This document shows positions 25,524 through 34,446 of a stretch of DNA of 64,000 bases, one piece after another; the stretch's first letter is position 1, and the number at the start of each line of letters is the position of its first letter. A program made the translations under genes and the position numbers. The DNA comes from Mycobacterium mantenii (GTDB lineage: Bacteria; Actinomycetota; Actinomycetes; Mycobacteriales; Mycobacteriaceae), in assembly GCF_010731775.1 (NCBI RefSeq), contig NZ_AP022590.1, positions 1,550,001 to 1,614,000 of the forward strand, written 5' to 3'. The notes under the pieces are model-generated. The model was given only the letters and a program-made list of their open reading frames with translations. It was not told the DNA's origin and did no database searches.

Positions 25524-27067
25524 CCCGCTTCATCAAGCGACAGCTGGTCATGTTCGCGATCCTCACGGCGGTCACGGCGGTGGTGCTGGGCTGGTACTAC
25601 TTGCAGATTCCCACTGCGGCTGGGATCGGCCAGTACACGCTGAAGGCGGACCTGCCCGCGTCGGGCGGTCTGTACAAGACCTCCAACGTCACGTATCGCG
25701 GTGAAACCATCGGCACGGTCACCGGCGTCGAGCCCACCGGCACGGGAGCGCGGGTGACCATCAGCATCGGCAACCGCTACAGGATCCCGATCGACGCGTC
25801 GGCGAACGTGCATTCGGTGTCGGCGGTCGGTGAGCAGTATCTGGACCTGGTTTCGGTGGGCAACCCGGGCCAATACTTCTCACCGGGACAGACCATCACC
25901 AAGGGCACGGTGCCCACCGAGATCGGGCCCGCCCTGGACGCCGCCAACCGCGGCCTTGCGGTGCTACCCAAGGAGAAGATCGCCTCGTTGCTTGACGAAA
26001 CGGCCCAAGCGGTCGGCGGATTGGGCCCGGCGCTGCAACGGCTGGTCGATGCGACGCAGGCGATCGCCGGTGACTTCAAGACCAACATCGGGGACGTCAA
26101 CGACATCATCCAAAATTCGGGGCCGATCATCGACAGCCAGGTCAACTCCGGTGACTCGATCGAGCGCTGGTCGCACAACCTGAACATCCTGGCCGCCCAA
26201 AGCGCGGAAAACGATCACCACGTGAAAAGCATTTTGTCCCAAGGGGCCCCCACCGCCGATCAGGTCAACGAGGTGTTCGGCGACGTCCGCGAGTCACTGC
26301 CACAGACACTGGCTAACCTCGCGATCGTGCTCGAGATGCTCAAGCGCTACCACAAGGGCGTCGAGCAACTGCTGGTGGCCTACCCCCAGGGCGCATCGGA
26401 GGGTCAGACGGTCACGTCGGCCTTCCCGGGCTACGCGTCGCTCGGCACCTCGCTGACGATCAACCAGCCCCCGCCGTGCCTGACCGGGTTTCTCCCGGCC
26501 TCCCAGTGGCGGTCTCCGGCGGACACCAGCCTGGAGCCGATGCCGGGTGGAATCTATTGCAAGATCCCGCAAGACACTCCCGCCAATGCCGTGCGCGGCG
26601 CACGGAACCTTCCGTGTGTCGATGTCCCCGGTAAACGCGCCGCGACGCCGCGGGAGTGCCGCGACGGCAAGCCGTACGTTCCGCTGGGCACCAACCCCTG
26701 GTACGGCGACCCCAACCAGATCCTGACTTGTCCGGCGCCCGCGGCCCGTTGCGACCAGCCGGTGAAGCCGGGCCAGGTGATACCCGCGCCGTCGGTCGAC
26801 AACGGCATCAACCCGGCGCCCTCCGACAAGGTGCCTGGGACGCCACCGCCGACCAGCGATCCACTGACCCGGCCGGGAACGGGAACGGTCGAATGCAATG
26901 GGCAGCAACCAAATCCGTGCGTGTACACGCCCGGCGGGCCTCCCCGGGCCGTTTACGCCCCGCAGAGCGGCGAACTGGAGGGTCCCGACGGCGTGAGGTA
27001 CGCGGTTGAAAACTCGAGGAAGACGGGAGACGACGGATGGAAGGACATGTTGGCACCGCCCGGCTGA
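25517..27067 (+). CDS. mceF: Mce-family protein MceF
   Basis: 516 aa. Membrane helix (LVMFAILTAVTAVVLGWYY), Mce domain with LPASGGLYKTSNVTYRGETIGTV, a helical domain, and a C-terminal region with paired cysteines (PPCLTGFLP, GGIYCKIP, LPCVDVPG) as in other MceF proteins. The ATG at 25517 overlaps the mceE stop; the longer frame from 25202 is a shadow of mceE. It is the last gene of the operon. No mce-associated (mas) genes follow; the next gene is convergent. Confidence 0.92.
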   Translation: MLTRFIKRQLVMFAILTAVTAVVLGWYYLQIPTAAGIGQYTLKADLPASGGLYKTSNVTYRGETIGTVTGVEPTGTGARVTISIGNRYRIPIDASANVHSVSAVGEQYLDLVSVGNPGQYFSPGQTITKGTVPTEIGPALDAANRGLAVLPKEKIASLLDETAQAVGGLGPALQRLVDATQAIAGDFKTNIGDVNDIIQNSGPIIDSQVNSGDSIERWSHNLNILAAQSAENDHHVKSILSQGAPTADQVNEVFGDVRESLPQTLANLAIVLEMLKRYHKGVEQLLVAYPQGASEGQTVTSAFPGYASLGTSLTINQPPPCLTGFLPASQWRSPADTSLEPMPGGIYCKIPQDTPANAVRGARNLPCVDVPGKRAATPRECRDGKPYVPLGTNPWYGDPNQILTCPAPAARCDQPVKPGQVIPAPSVDNGINPAPSDKVPGTPPPTSDPLTRPGTGTVECNGQQPNPCVYTPGGPPRAVYAPQSGELEGPDGVRYAVENSRKTGDDGWKDMLAPPG

Positions 27068-27133
27068 ACCCCACTCGCGATTGCTCACCATCAGCCCGGA
27101 AGAGTCGGTGCCGTCGGAGCAATACGGAAGTCC

Positions 27134-28798
27134 CTAACCGTGTGCCGGCAGCACGTGGTCGGCGAGCTTGTCGGTGGACAGGCACAGCGAGCAGACGTGC
27201 GCGTCGTGCGTCGGACAAGCCAGCACGTCGGGTCGCTCGTAGTCATATTGGCACACATGGCAGTTCAATGTCGCGGCCGATGGATTGCCGTGTTCGTCGT
27301 ACATCGGCAGGTCGATGCCATCGTGGCTGCGCCGTAAGTAATACTTGCCTCTGGTTGCGATTGCCAGAATCGGAGGCATCAACAACGCGATGACGATTGC
27401 CACCAACGGTGAATAGGGCCGCAACGCCACGCCGAGGCCCCCGAAGAAGGCGATGATCGACAGCCCCGCCGCCAACAGCATTGACCCGAATCCGACCGGG
27501 TTGACGGCATACAACATGCCGCGCCTGAACTCCGGCCTCTTCGGGGACAGCTTCAGTAGGTATTTGTTGAAGACGATGTCCGAAGCAACGGAAACGACCC
27601 AGGCCATCCCGCAGTTGGCATAGAAGCCGAGGATCGTGTTCAGGAAGTCGAACATGTTGGCTTCCATCAGGATCAACGCGATGACAAGGTTGACACCCAG
27701 GAATACCACGCGCCCCGGGTAATGCTTGGTGATACGGGTGAACGAATTGGTCCACGCCAGTGAGCCAGAATACGCGTTGGTTACATTGATTTTAATCTGG
27801 CTAAGCACCACCAACACCACCGCGAGCGTGAGCGCGAGCCAGCTCGGCATGAAGTTGCGGTAAATCAGCAGAAATTGCTGGACCGGCTGGTTGGCGACCG
27901 GCGTCGAGCCGACAACCTCGGAGATCAGGTACACGGCGAGAAATAGGCCGATGATCTGTTTGATCGCACCGAACACCACCCAGCCGGGTCCCGCCAGCAG
28001 CATCCACGTCCACCAGCTTCGGGAGTTCGTGGGTGTCCGTGGGGGCATAAATCGCAGATAGTCGATCTGTTCGGCGATTTGAGCGATCAACGACAGGCAC
28101 ACGCCCGACGCCAACAGGCTGGAGCCGACGTTCACCGCGCCGTTGCCACCGTGGCCGCTGTAGGCGAAGAACTGGCGGATCGAGTGCGGATGGCTCACCA
28201 CGAGGTAGACAAACGGGATGACCATCAGGATCAACCACAGCGGAGTGGTCCAGAGCTGCAGCTGGGAAAGCACTTTCATGCCGTAGATCACCAGCGGGAA
28301 GATGATCAGGGTCGAGCACGCGTAGCCCGCCCAAAGTGGGACGTGCAGGCCCAGTTTGAGGCCCTGGGCCATGATCGAGCCCTCGAGTGCGAAGAAGATG
28401 AACGTGAACGTCGCGAAGATGACATTCGTGACCACCGATCCGTAGTAGCCAAAGCCGCTGCCGCGGGTGATCAGGTCCAAGTCGATGTTGTAGCGCGCCG
28501 CATAATATGCCAGCGGCAGTCCGGTCAGGAAGATCACCGCGGCGAAGATCCCGATTCCGCACAGCGCGTTGCCGGTGCCGTAGGAGATGCCGACGTTGGC
28601 GCCAATCGCGAAGTCGGCCAAATAGGCGATGCCCCCGAGAGCCGAGATCCCGACCACCGCGGTGGACCAGCGCCGGTAACTGCGGGGCGCGAAGCGCAGC
28701 GTGTAGTCCTCGAGCGTTTCTCTGGTGGCCGTCATGATGTCGAGGTCGACGGCGGCCGCCGACGGGTTTTCGATATCCGGTTCGGTTTCCTGTGTCAT
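27134..28798 (-). CDS. NCS1-type nucleobase permease with C-terminal cysteine/histidine cluster
   Basis: 554 aa. Residues about 45-490 form roughly twelve membrane helices of the nucleobase:cation symporter-1 (purine-cytosine permease) type, with SGFGYYGSVVTN and QIKINVTNAYSGSLAWTNSF as family-like segments. After a short cytoplasmic link (RRSHDGIDLPMYDEHGNPSA) comes a compact tail with Cys513, Cys516, Cys528, His531, His534, Cys536 and Cys539, a pattern that would bind one or two zinc ions. Plain NCS1 permeases lack this. It may be a regulated transporter or a sensor. The gene converges on mceF with a 66-nt gap. Confidence 0.8.
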   Translation of the reverse strand: MTQETEPDIENPSAAAVDLDIMTATRETLEDYTLRFAPRSYRRWSTAVVGISALGGIAYLADFAIGANVGISYGTGNALCGIGIFAAVIFLTGLPLAYYAARYNIDLDLITRGSGFGYYGSVVTNVIFATFTFIFFALEGSIMAQGLKLGLHVPLWAGYACSTLIIFPLVIYGMKVLSQLQLWTTPLWLILMVIPFVYLVVSHPHSIRQFFAYSGHGGNGAVNVGSSLLASGVCLSLIAQIAEQIDYLRFMPPRTPTNSRSWWTWMLLAGPGWVVFGAIKQIIGLFLAVYLISEVVGSTPVANQPVQQFLLIYRNFMPSWLALTLAVVLVVLSQIKINVTNAYSGSLAWTNSFTRITKHYPGRVVFLGVNLVIALILMEANMFDFLNTILGFYANCGMAWVVSVASDIVFNKYLLKLSPKRPEFRRGMLYAVNPVGFGSMLLAAGLSIIAFFGGLGVALRPYSPLVAIVIALLMPPILAIATRGKYYLRRSHDGIDLPMYDEHGNPSAATLNCHVCQYDYERPDVLACPTHDAHVCSLCLSTDKLADHVLPAHG

Positions 28799-29081
28799 CC
28801 CAGCCTTCCCACACGGTTCGGGCCGGAAGATAACCGATCAGGGTTGCCATCAGGTGACGGACGGACCCAGACGCCCGCCGACGGGCCGTCAGTGCCGCTG
28901 AGGGGCGAGCCGCGGCGAACCGGCTCCCCCGCGGCCGCAGTTGGGCCCCCCGCACGTGCCTTAGATTTGTCACGGTGCGCATCGGCATTATCCGTCGAGC
29001 AATCAGGCGACGCGGGTCAACCTGCAATGCCCAGGCTGTACCAGCCTCTGGGCGGTCGACATGCGACACCGATGAGCGCGC

Positions 29082-29723
29082 TCAACTCTGATCAAATGGA
29101 TTGTCGGGCAACGGATGCCGACACACGGCGTGCGCCTCGGCGGCGCTGAGCCCAAACAGTCGCAGCACGTTTTCGGTGACTGTGTCGGCGGCATGCGCGT
29201 CGTCGCGATCCGGGTGATCCCGCAATAGGTTGCCCAGCCCCAGCAAGGCGCCCCCGGCCATGGCCAGGGCAAGTTCGGGATCGTCCACCGTGAACCGCCC
29301 GGCCGCCACGCCGGCTTTGATGTCGCGCAGGGCGCGCGGCGCCAGCCCGCTGGGTGAGGACAACAGCGCGAGCCCGTTGGCCAACAGAATCTGGCTCTCC
29401 TGCGGTCGACGGCGAAAGAGCCGGCCGGTCAGCCGGAAGCTGATGGCGAACGTCTCCGCCGGGTCCTCGATGGACTCGCTGAGCCGGTCCAGCATCGCCC
29501 CGTAGGCGTCGAGTACGTCGGCGACGGCCGCGTCGAACAGCTGCTCCTTGCTATCGAAGTGGTTGTAGAAAGACCCCATGCCGACGTCGGCGGCCTGGGT
29601 GATCTCCAGGACCGGCACGTTGACCTTGCCCTCGGCGATCAGCCGCTGTGCGGCCTTGACCAGTGCGGCTCGGGTGCGCTGTTTGCGCCGCTCCAAGCGG
29701 TTGGGTGTCTGATTGTCGGGCAT
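29082..29723 (-). CDS. TetR-family regulator of the aromatic cleavage genes
   Basis: About 213 aa. The N-terminal DNA-binding domain shows RTRAALVKAAQRLIAEG and then ITQAADVGMGSFYNHFDSKEQLFDAA, the standard TetR helix-turn-helix. Two in-frame ATG codons lie near the start; GGAG sits directly against the first (29732) but 9 nt before the second (29723), so I prefer the second. The gene is divergent from the dioxygenase operon, and the roughly 107-nt shared region has two perfect inverted repeats. It is inferred to be the local repressor, responding to an aromatic compound. Confidence 0.85.
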   Translation of the reverse strand: MPDNQTPNRLERRKQRTRAALVKAAQRLIAEGKVNVPVLEITQAADVGMGSFYNHFDSKEQLFDAAVADVLDAYGAMLDRLSESIEDPAETFAISFRLTGRLFRRRPQESQILLANGLALLSSPSGLAPRALRDIKAGVAAGRFTVDDPELALAMAGGALLGLGNLLRDHPDRDDAHAADTVTENVLRLFGLSAAEAHAVCRHPLPDNPFDQS

Positions 29724-29756
29724 CGCGTTCATCTCCAGGAGTATGCATCAGTTATG

Positions 29757-29775
29757 AGGATTCCGTCAGAATCCT
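29757..29775. promoter_or_regulatory. Inverted repeat in divergent TetR/dioxygenase promoter
   Basis: AGGATTC, loop CGTCA, GAATCCT: a perfect 7-bp inverted repeat between the TetR gene and the dioxygenase operon. It could be an operator over the regulator promoter. Confidence 0.5.
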
Positions 29776-29797
29776 TGACTGAACATTGACTCGTATG

Positions 29798-29811
29798 TGA
29801 CGATTTCGTCA
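29798..29811. promoter_or_regulatory. Perfect palindrome 20 nt before the dioxygenase gene
   Basis: TGACGA, TT, TCGTCA is a perfect 14-bp palindrome located 20-33 nt upstream of the dioxygenase ATG. This is the most likely TetR operator of the pair. Confidence 0.55.
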
Positions 29812-29830
29812 GTTAGTGTGGAGGCGGTTG

Positions 29831-30943
29831 ATGAACCTGACCAACAGCACCCGGCAGGGCGCGCTATCCGACGAGCATCCCGGCCGAGGGCGCAACCCGG
29901 TGATCAGAGTCGTCGATATCGCGTGGCTGACCTTCGAGCGACCGGACCTCGCCCGCGCCGAGGCATTTGCGCGAGCGTTCGGCTTTCACACGGCGCAGCG
30001 CAGCCCGGATGAAGTGCAGTTGCGCGGCACACTGCCCGGCGGTCCGTGCCTCATCCTGCGCCGCGGTCCGAGGCGGCGATTCGCCGGTGTGGCGTTCCGG
30101 GCTTGCGACGAGGCGGACGTGCTGAGGTTGGCTTATGCCCACGGTGCGCCCACGCGTCCGCTGCCCGACACCATCGGCGGCCGGTCGGTCGAGCTGGTCG
30201 ACCCCAGTGGCATGCCCGTCAGCGTGGTCGCCGGCGTCACGGAACTTCCGGAACTAGCTGCACAGCAGCCACTTTCATTCAATTTCGGAGCCGAACCACG
30301 ACGCGTCAACGAGGCTCAGCGTCCCGCGCGTGCGCCCGCCCGAGTGCAGCGCTTGGGCCATCTGGTCGTGCAGTCGACGAGATACCTCGCGGCACTGAAC
30401 TGGTATCTGGACAACCTCGGGATGATCGTCAGCGACTTCTTGTACTTCCCCGGCCAGCGCGACCGAGGACCGACGATGAGTTTCATCCGCTGTGATCGTG
30501 GCCTCACCCCCGCCGACCATCACACCCTGGCGATAGCACTCGGTCCGGCCAACCGCTACGTCCACTCGGCGTATCAGGTCAGCGACCTCGACGCTCTGGC
30601 CGCCGGCGGCGAATACCTGCGCGAGCGCGGCTACTTGCGGTCCTGGGGAATCGGCAGACACATCCAGGGCAGTCAGATCTTCGACTACTGGCGCGATCCC
30701 GACGGCTATTTGTTCGAGCACTTCGCCGACGGTGACCTGTTCGACAACACCCTCGAGCCCGGATGGGCACCGTTCACCGCCTCCGGATTGGCCCAGTGGG
30801 GCCCATCGGCGACTAGGGACTTCCTCGGAACCGGCCTGAAATCGGCTCGCCACGAACTGGTTTCGATCGCCACCGCCCTTCGCGAACACAACGAATTCGA
30901 TATCGGCCGTCTGGCCGGACTACTGAAAGTGCCCACCGCATGA
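29831..30943 (+). CDS. Extradiol (VOC-fold) ring-cleavage dioxygenase
   Basis: 370 aa, two tandem glyoxalase-type domains. The metal ligands of type I extradiol dioxygenases are visible in the C-terminal domain: His in RLGHLVVQS, His in DHHTLAIAL and Glu in YLFEHFADGD. These enzymes use Fe(II) or Mn(II) to open catechol rings next to the hydroxyls. The ATG at 29831 has GGAGG 6 nt upstream; the frame opens five codons earlier. The stop overlaps the next gene start (ATGA). With the FAH hydrolase and hydroxylase it forms a short aromatic pathway. Confidence 0.87.
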   Translation: MNLTNSTRQGALSDEHPGRGRNPVIRVVDIAWLTFERPDLARAEAFARAFGFHTAQRSPDEVQLRGTLPGGPCLILRRGPRRRFAGVAFRACDEADVLRLAYAHGAPTRPLPDTIGGRSVELVDPSGMPVSVVAGVTELPELAAQQPLSFNFGAEPRRVNEAQRPARAPARVQRLGHLVVQSTRYLAALNWYLDNLGMIVSDFLYFPGQRDRGPTMSFIRCDRGLTPADHHTLAIALGPANRYVHSAYQVSDLDALAAGGEYLRERGYLRSWGIGRHIQGSQIFDYWRDPDGYLFEHFADGDLFDNTLEPGWAPFTASGLAQWGPSATRDFLGTGLKSARHELVSIATALREHNEFDIGRLAGLLKVPTA

Positions 30944-31878
30944 CCCTTTCCGTCCTGCACACCGCCGACTCTTGGTGGCTCAAGACCACCAACGGCGTCG
31001 TGAAGATCGACACCGCCGCCACCAGCACCGCAGCGCTCCTGGCCGACCGGGCCGCTATCCAGAAAGCCGCCGACAGCGCCGACACCGTGGAACCCGACGG
31101 TTTGCGGTTGGTGTCGCCGGTGACCAGGCCGTGCCGGGTCATAGCGCAGATGACGAACTTCGAGTCGCACGTCAAGGACGCGGGCATGGATCCATCGGCG
31201 GTTCCCCTGACCTTCTTTCGCAAGGCGTCGGCGTCGATCAACGGCCCGTTCGACGACATCGTCAGACCGCAACACGTCAAACTCCTCGACTACGAGGTGG
31301 AGATCGGGCTGGTGATCGGGCGCACCATCCCGGTCGGAAGCAGCATTTCCGATGCGAATCTCGCCGACCTTATCGCCGGGCTGGTCGTCACCAACGACAT
31401 CTCGGCGCGCGATGTCCAACTCCCCCAAACTCAGTTCTATGAGGCAAAGTCGTATCCGACGTTCACCCCGGTCGGCCCGGAGCTGGTGCTGCTCGGCGCG
31501 GACGAACTCAAGCGGTTCGGCGATCTGCGGTTGCGGTTGAGCGTCAACGGCGAGGAGCGCCAGAATGCGCTGGTGGATCCCGACATGCTCTACCGTCCGC
31601 TGCAGGCGCTGCAGTCACTGACCCAGTTCCAGGAACTCGCGCCGGGCGATTTGGTGCTCACCGGAACCCCGGCCGGCACCGCGTTGAGCGCCCCGCCGAA
31701 ACCGCTGCAGATCATCGGAAACCTGTTGCCGCCCAGCGTGAAGTGGAAAGTCTTCTTTGCGCGCCAGGCCGGCAACACGGATTATCTGCAAGATGGTGAC
31801 GTCATAGAGGCGTCGATCGCAACCGATGACGAGGTCATCGATCTCGGAACACAGCGCGCCACAGTCCGATTCGCGTGA
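30940..31878 (+). CDS. Fumarylacetoacetate hydrolase-family enzyme
   Basis: 312 aa. The FAH fold shows LLDYEVEIGLVIGR (about residues 108-121; metal-binding Glu pair), VTNDISARDVQ and LVLTGTPAGTA. The family cleaves or hydrates beta-diketo or enol acids with Mg(II). In this cassette it would process the ring-cleavage product, either as acylpyruvate-type hydrolase or as 2-hydroxypentadienoate-type hydratase. No separate MhpC-like alpha/beta hydrolase is present, which favours a hydrolase role. The start and stop overlap both neighbours by 4 nt. Confidence 0.85.
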   Translation: MTLSVLHTADSWWLKTTNGVVKIDTAATSTAALLADRAAIQKAADSADTVEPDGLRLVSPVTRPCRVIAQMTNFESHVKDAGMDPSAVPLTFFRKASASINGPFDDIVRPQHVKLLDYEVEIGLVIGRTIPVGSSISDANLADLIAGLVVTNDISARDVQLPQTQFYEAKSYPTFTPVGPELVLLGADELKRFGDLRLRLSVNGEERQNALVDPDMLYRPLQALQSLTQFQELAPGDLVLTGTPAGTALSAPPKPLQIIGNLLPPSVKWKVFFARQAGNTDYLQDGDVIEASIATDDEVIDLGTQRATVRFA

Positions 31879-33401
31879 AGCCCGGTGAGTTCCGGCGCAG
31901 CTCCGTGATCGTAGTCGGTGCCGGACCCACGGGCATCACCACTGCGACCCTGTTGGCGCAATACGGCGTGGATTGCCTGGTGCTCGACCGTTGGCCCGCC
32001 GTGTATCCGCAGCCGCGGGCCGTGCACCTGGACGACGAGATCTATCGCGTCATCGCCCGCCTCGGCATCGCCGATGAGTTCAAGTCGATCTCCAGGCCCA
32101 CACGGGGATTGCGATTGCTGGCAGCGGATTTCGGTGTACTGGCCGAGTTCAACCGCGACCAATCCCCCGACGCGAACGGTTTCCCGCAAGCCAACATGTT
32201 CGACCAGCCGGAGCTGGAGGCGCTGCTGCGCGCGAATCTCGAGCGCCATCCGAATGCGCAGTTACGCGGCAACGCCGAGGTCACCGGGATCACCCACGGC
32301 GCGGACGGCATCCGCGTCACGTTCACCGACCGCTCCGACGGTCGAGTGCACCGGGTCGACACACGCTATGTGCTGGGCTGCGACGGCGCCAACAGCATGG
32401 TGCGTGCCCACATTGGGTCCGCGATGCGGGACTTGAAGTTTCAGCAGCGATGGTTGGTCGTCGATGTGGCCACCGACGCCGACCTGGGCCAATGGGACGG
32501 CGTCCACCAGATGTGCGACCCGGTGCGCGCGGGAACCTATATGCGCATCGGAGAAGCCCGCTACCGCTGGGAGTTCCAGCTGCTGGCCGGCGAAACGGCC
32601 GCGGACTTCGGCACGCTGGAGGCGTTGCGGTCGTTGATCGCGCCCTGGACGGACAGGGTCGCCAACGGCGACCTTCGGCTGCTGCGCGTCGCCGAATACA
32701 CCTTCCGCGCTCAGATCGCCGACCGGTGGCGCCGCGGCCAAGTGTTCATTCTCGGCGACGCGGCGCATCTCACGCCCCCGTTCATCGGCCAAGGCATGGG
32801 GGCGGGGGTTCGGGACGCAGCCAACCTGGCGTGGAAGATTGCCGCGGTCCATCACGGCACCATGGCCGCCGACATACTGGAAACCTACGAGCAGGAACGC
32901 AAACCGCATACCCGGCAGATGATCCGGTTGGCGTTGGGCGTCGGGTGGGCAATGACCGGTGGTGGCCGCGCGGGCGATGCGGCGCGCCGGTTGGTGTTGC
33001 CGCGGCTGCGCTTCCTCCCCGGCGTGCGCCGCAGGATCGTCGACTCGACCACGCCGTCACTGCATTCCTCTGCGCTGGTGTGTAATTCGCGGCTACCGCG
33101 CCGCCTCGCGGGCAGGTTGTGCCCGAATCCGTCGCTACCCGACGGCCGGCGCCTCGATAACGCGCTCGGCGCGCGTTTCGCGCTGATCACCACGATTCGC
33201 CCGACTGCCGCCGACGAAGCATCCCTGGTGCGCCGCGGCGTCGCCGTCGTGATCGCCCGACCTGGGGATCCCTTGGCGACGTGGCTACGCCGGGGACACG
33301 CCAACGCAGCGCTCATCCGCCCCGACCGGACCGTTGCGCGGGCCGGACGCAATGTCGCGGCTGTGTGCGCGTGGACAACTGCCGTCCTGTGCGATCGGTG
33401 A
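31875..33401 (+). CDS. FAD-dependent aromatic hydroxylase, MhpA-like
   Basis: 508 aa, class A flavoprotein monooxygenase. It has the FAD dinucleotide fold VVGAGPTGITTATLLAQYGV (about residues 13-32), RAVHLDDE as in 3-(3-hydroxyphenyl)propionate hydroxylases, DG motif CDGANSMVR, and the flavin ribityl site GDAAHLTPPFIGQGM. It would add a hydroxyl to a phenol to make the catechol cut by the dioxygenase. The GTG start at 31875 overlaps the FAH gene stop. Last gene of the operon; it ends 8 nt before the convergent universal stress gene. Confidence 0.87.
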   Translation: MKPGEFRRSSVIVVGAGPTGITTATLLAQYGVDCLVLDRWPAVYPQPRAVHLDDEIYRVIARLGIADEFKSISRPTRGLRLLAADFGVLAEFNRDQSPDANGFPQANMFDQPELEALLRANLERHPNAQLRGNAEVTGITHGADGIRVTFTDRSDGRVHRVDTRYVLGCDGANSMVRAHIGSAMRDLKFQQRWLVVDVATDADLGQWDGVHQMCDPVRAGTYMRIGEARYRWEFQLLAGETAADFGTLEALRSLIAPWTDRVANGDLRLLRVAEYTFRAQIADRWRRGQVFILGDAAHLTPPFIGQGMGAGVRDAANLAWKIAAVHHGTMAADILETYEQERKPHTRQMIRLALGVGWAMTGGGRAGDAARRLVLPRLRFLPGVRRRIVDSTTPSLHSSALVCNSRLPRRLAGRLCPNPSLPDGRRLDNALGARFALITTIRPTAADEASLVRRGVAVVIARPGDPLATWLRRGHANAALIRPDRTVARAGRNVAAVCAWTTAVLCDR

Positions 33402-33409
33402 GGTCGCGT

Positions 33410-34300
33410 CTATTCGGGTGCCGCCGGCCGGGCGACGATGACCGGTACCCGCACCGAGTGCAGGACCGTGTTACTGACCGAGCCCAACAGCATGCTGGCT
33501 AGCCCGCCCCGCCCGTGACTGCCGACCACCACCAGCTGTGCGCCCTCCGCCTTGTCGATGAGGTGCCGCGCCGCCCGGTCGCGGGCGACCAGTCGATGAA
33601 CGGCGACGTCGGGATACCGTTCCTGCCATCCCGCGAGGCTTTCGGCGAGGCTACGCTGCGCCTCGTCTTCCACCGCCGGCCATTCGGCTTCGAAGATTTC
33701 GGTCACCGCGGTGTCGCTCCAGGCGTGGATGGCGACCAGATCGACGCCGCGTCGCGACGCCTCGTCGAACGCGATCTCGGTGGCGAGTTCGGACGCCGGT
33801 GAGCCGTCGGTGCCCAACAGGACATAACCGTTGCGCGGATCCGGCAGCTCTTCGTCCCGGAGCACCGCGACCGGGCAATTCGCGTGCCGCACCACGGTCG
33901 AGCTCACCGACCCCAGCACACCACGAGCCAGTAATCCGTGACCGGCGCTGCCCACGACGATCATCTCCGCCGTATCGGACATCTTGAGCAAGGCCGGCAC
34001 CGGGGCCGAATACACCAACTCCCGTCCGATGAGCACCTTGCGGTCGGCGGGCATCGCCTCGTCCGCGATTTTCATCGCGTGCATGATCGCCTTTTTGCCT
34101 TCGTCTTCCAGACTCGTGACGAGAGACTCGGGGTATGGCACCGGTGGGTACGTCGCGGTGGGTGTCGACACCGCGTGCACGACGGTCAGCGGGACATTTC
34201 TCATCGACGCTTCCCGGGCCGCCCAGGACGCGGCGACATTGGACGCTGGCGAGCCGTCAACCGCGACGACGATGCCGAGTTGTTTGCCGGATGCCGACAT
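33410..34300 (-). CDS. Tandem-domain universal stress protein (Rv2005c/Rv2623 type)
   Basis: 296 aa, two Usp domains of about 145 residues. Each has the ATP-binding G-x2-G-x9-G-S pattern: GSAGHGLLARGVLGS and GSHGRGGLASMLLGS. N-terminal VVAVDGSPAS and VLLGTDGSPAS start each domain. Close relatives in M. tuberculosis are DosR-regulated and bind ATP; Rv2623 restrains growth in latency. A GGAGGG ribosome site is 8 nt before the ATG. A palindromic DosR-like box lies 54-70 nt upstream. Confidence 0.92.
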   Translation of the reverse strand: MSASGKQLGIVVAVDGSPASNVAASWAAREASMRNVPLTVVHAVSTPTATYPPVPYPESLVTSLEDEGKKAIMHAMKIADEAMPADRKVLIGRELVYSAPVPALLKMSDTAEMIVVGSAGHGLLARGVLGSVSSTVVRHANCPVAVLRDEELPDPRNGYVLLGTDGSPASELATEIAFDEASRRGVDLVAIHAWSDTAVTEIFEAEWPAVEDEAQRSLAESLAGWQERYPDVAVHRLVARDRAARHLIDKAEGAQLVVVGSHGRGGLASMLLGSVSNTVLHSVRVPVIVARPAAPE

Positions 34301-34353
34301 TTCGTTTTCCCTCCGTCGTGGACGACGCTATCCGACGGGGGGTTTATCCATCG

Positions 34354-34370
34354 TGAGGCTTTAGTCCTCA
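34354..34370 (-). promoter_or_regulatory. Palindromic DosR-like box ahead of the universal stress gene
   Basis: TGAGGCTTTAGTCCTCA. The two halves pair as an imperfect palindrome around the TTTAG centre and match the DosR core (GGxCTTTAGTCC) with two departures. It lies 54-70 nt before the universal stress start, the standard location. Confidence 0.6.
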
Positions 34371-34446
34371 ACTGTCGGGACGGAAGACTCCGGGGGTAAG
34401 CCGCTGGTCACGGGGGAGGTCAGCTCCTGTTAAGGCACGGCCGCGG

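Noticed and set aside
28079..29149. 356-aa plus-strand frame over the permease gene
   Set aside because: Antisense shadow; the minus-strand permease has clear helices and a C-terminal cluster.
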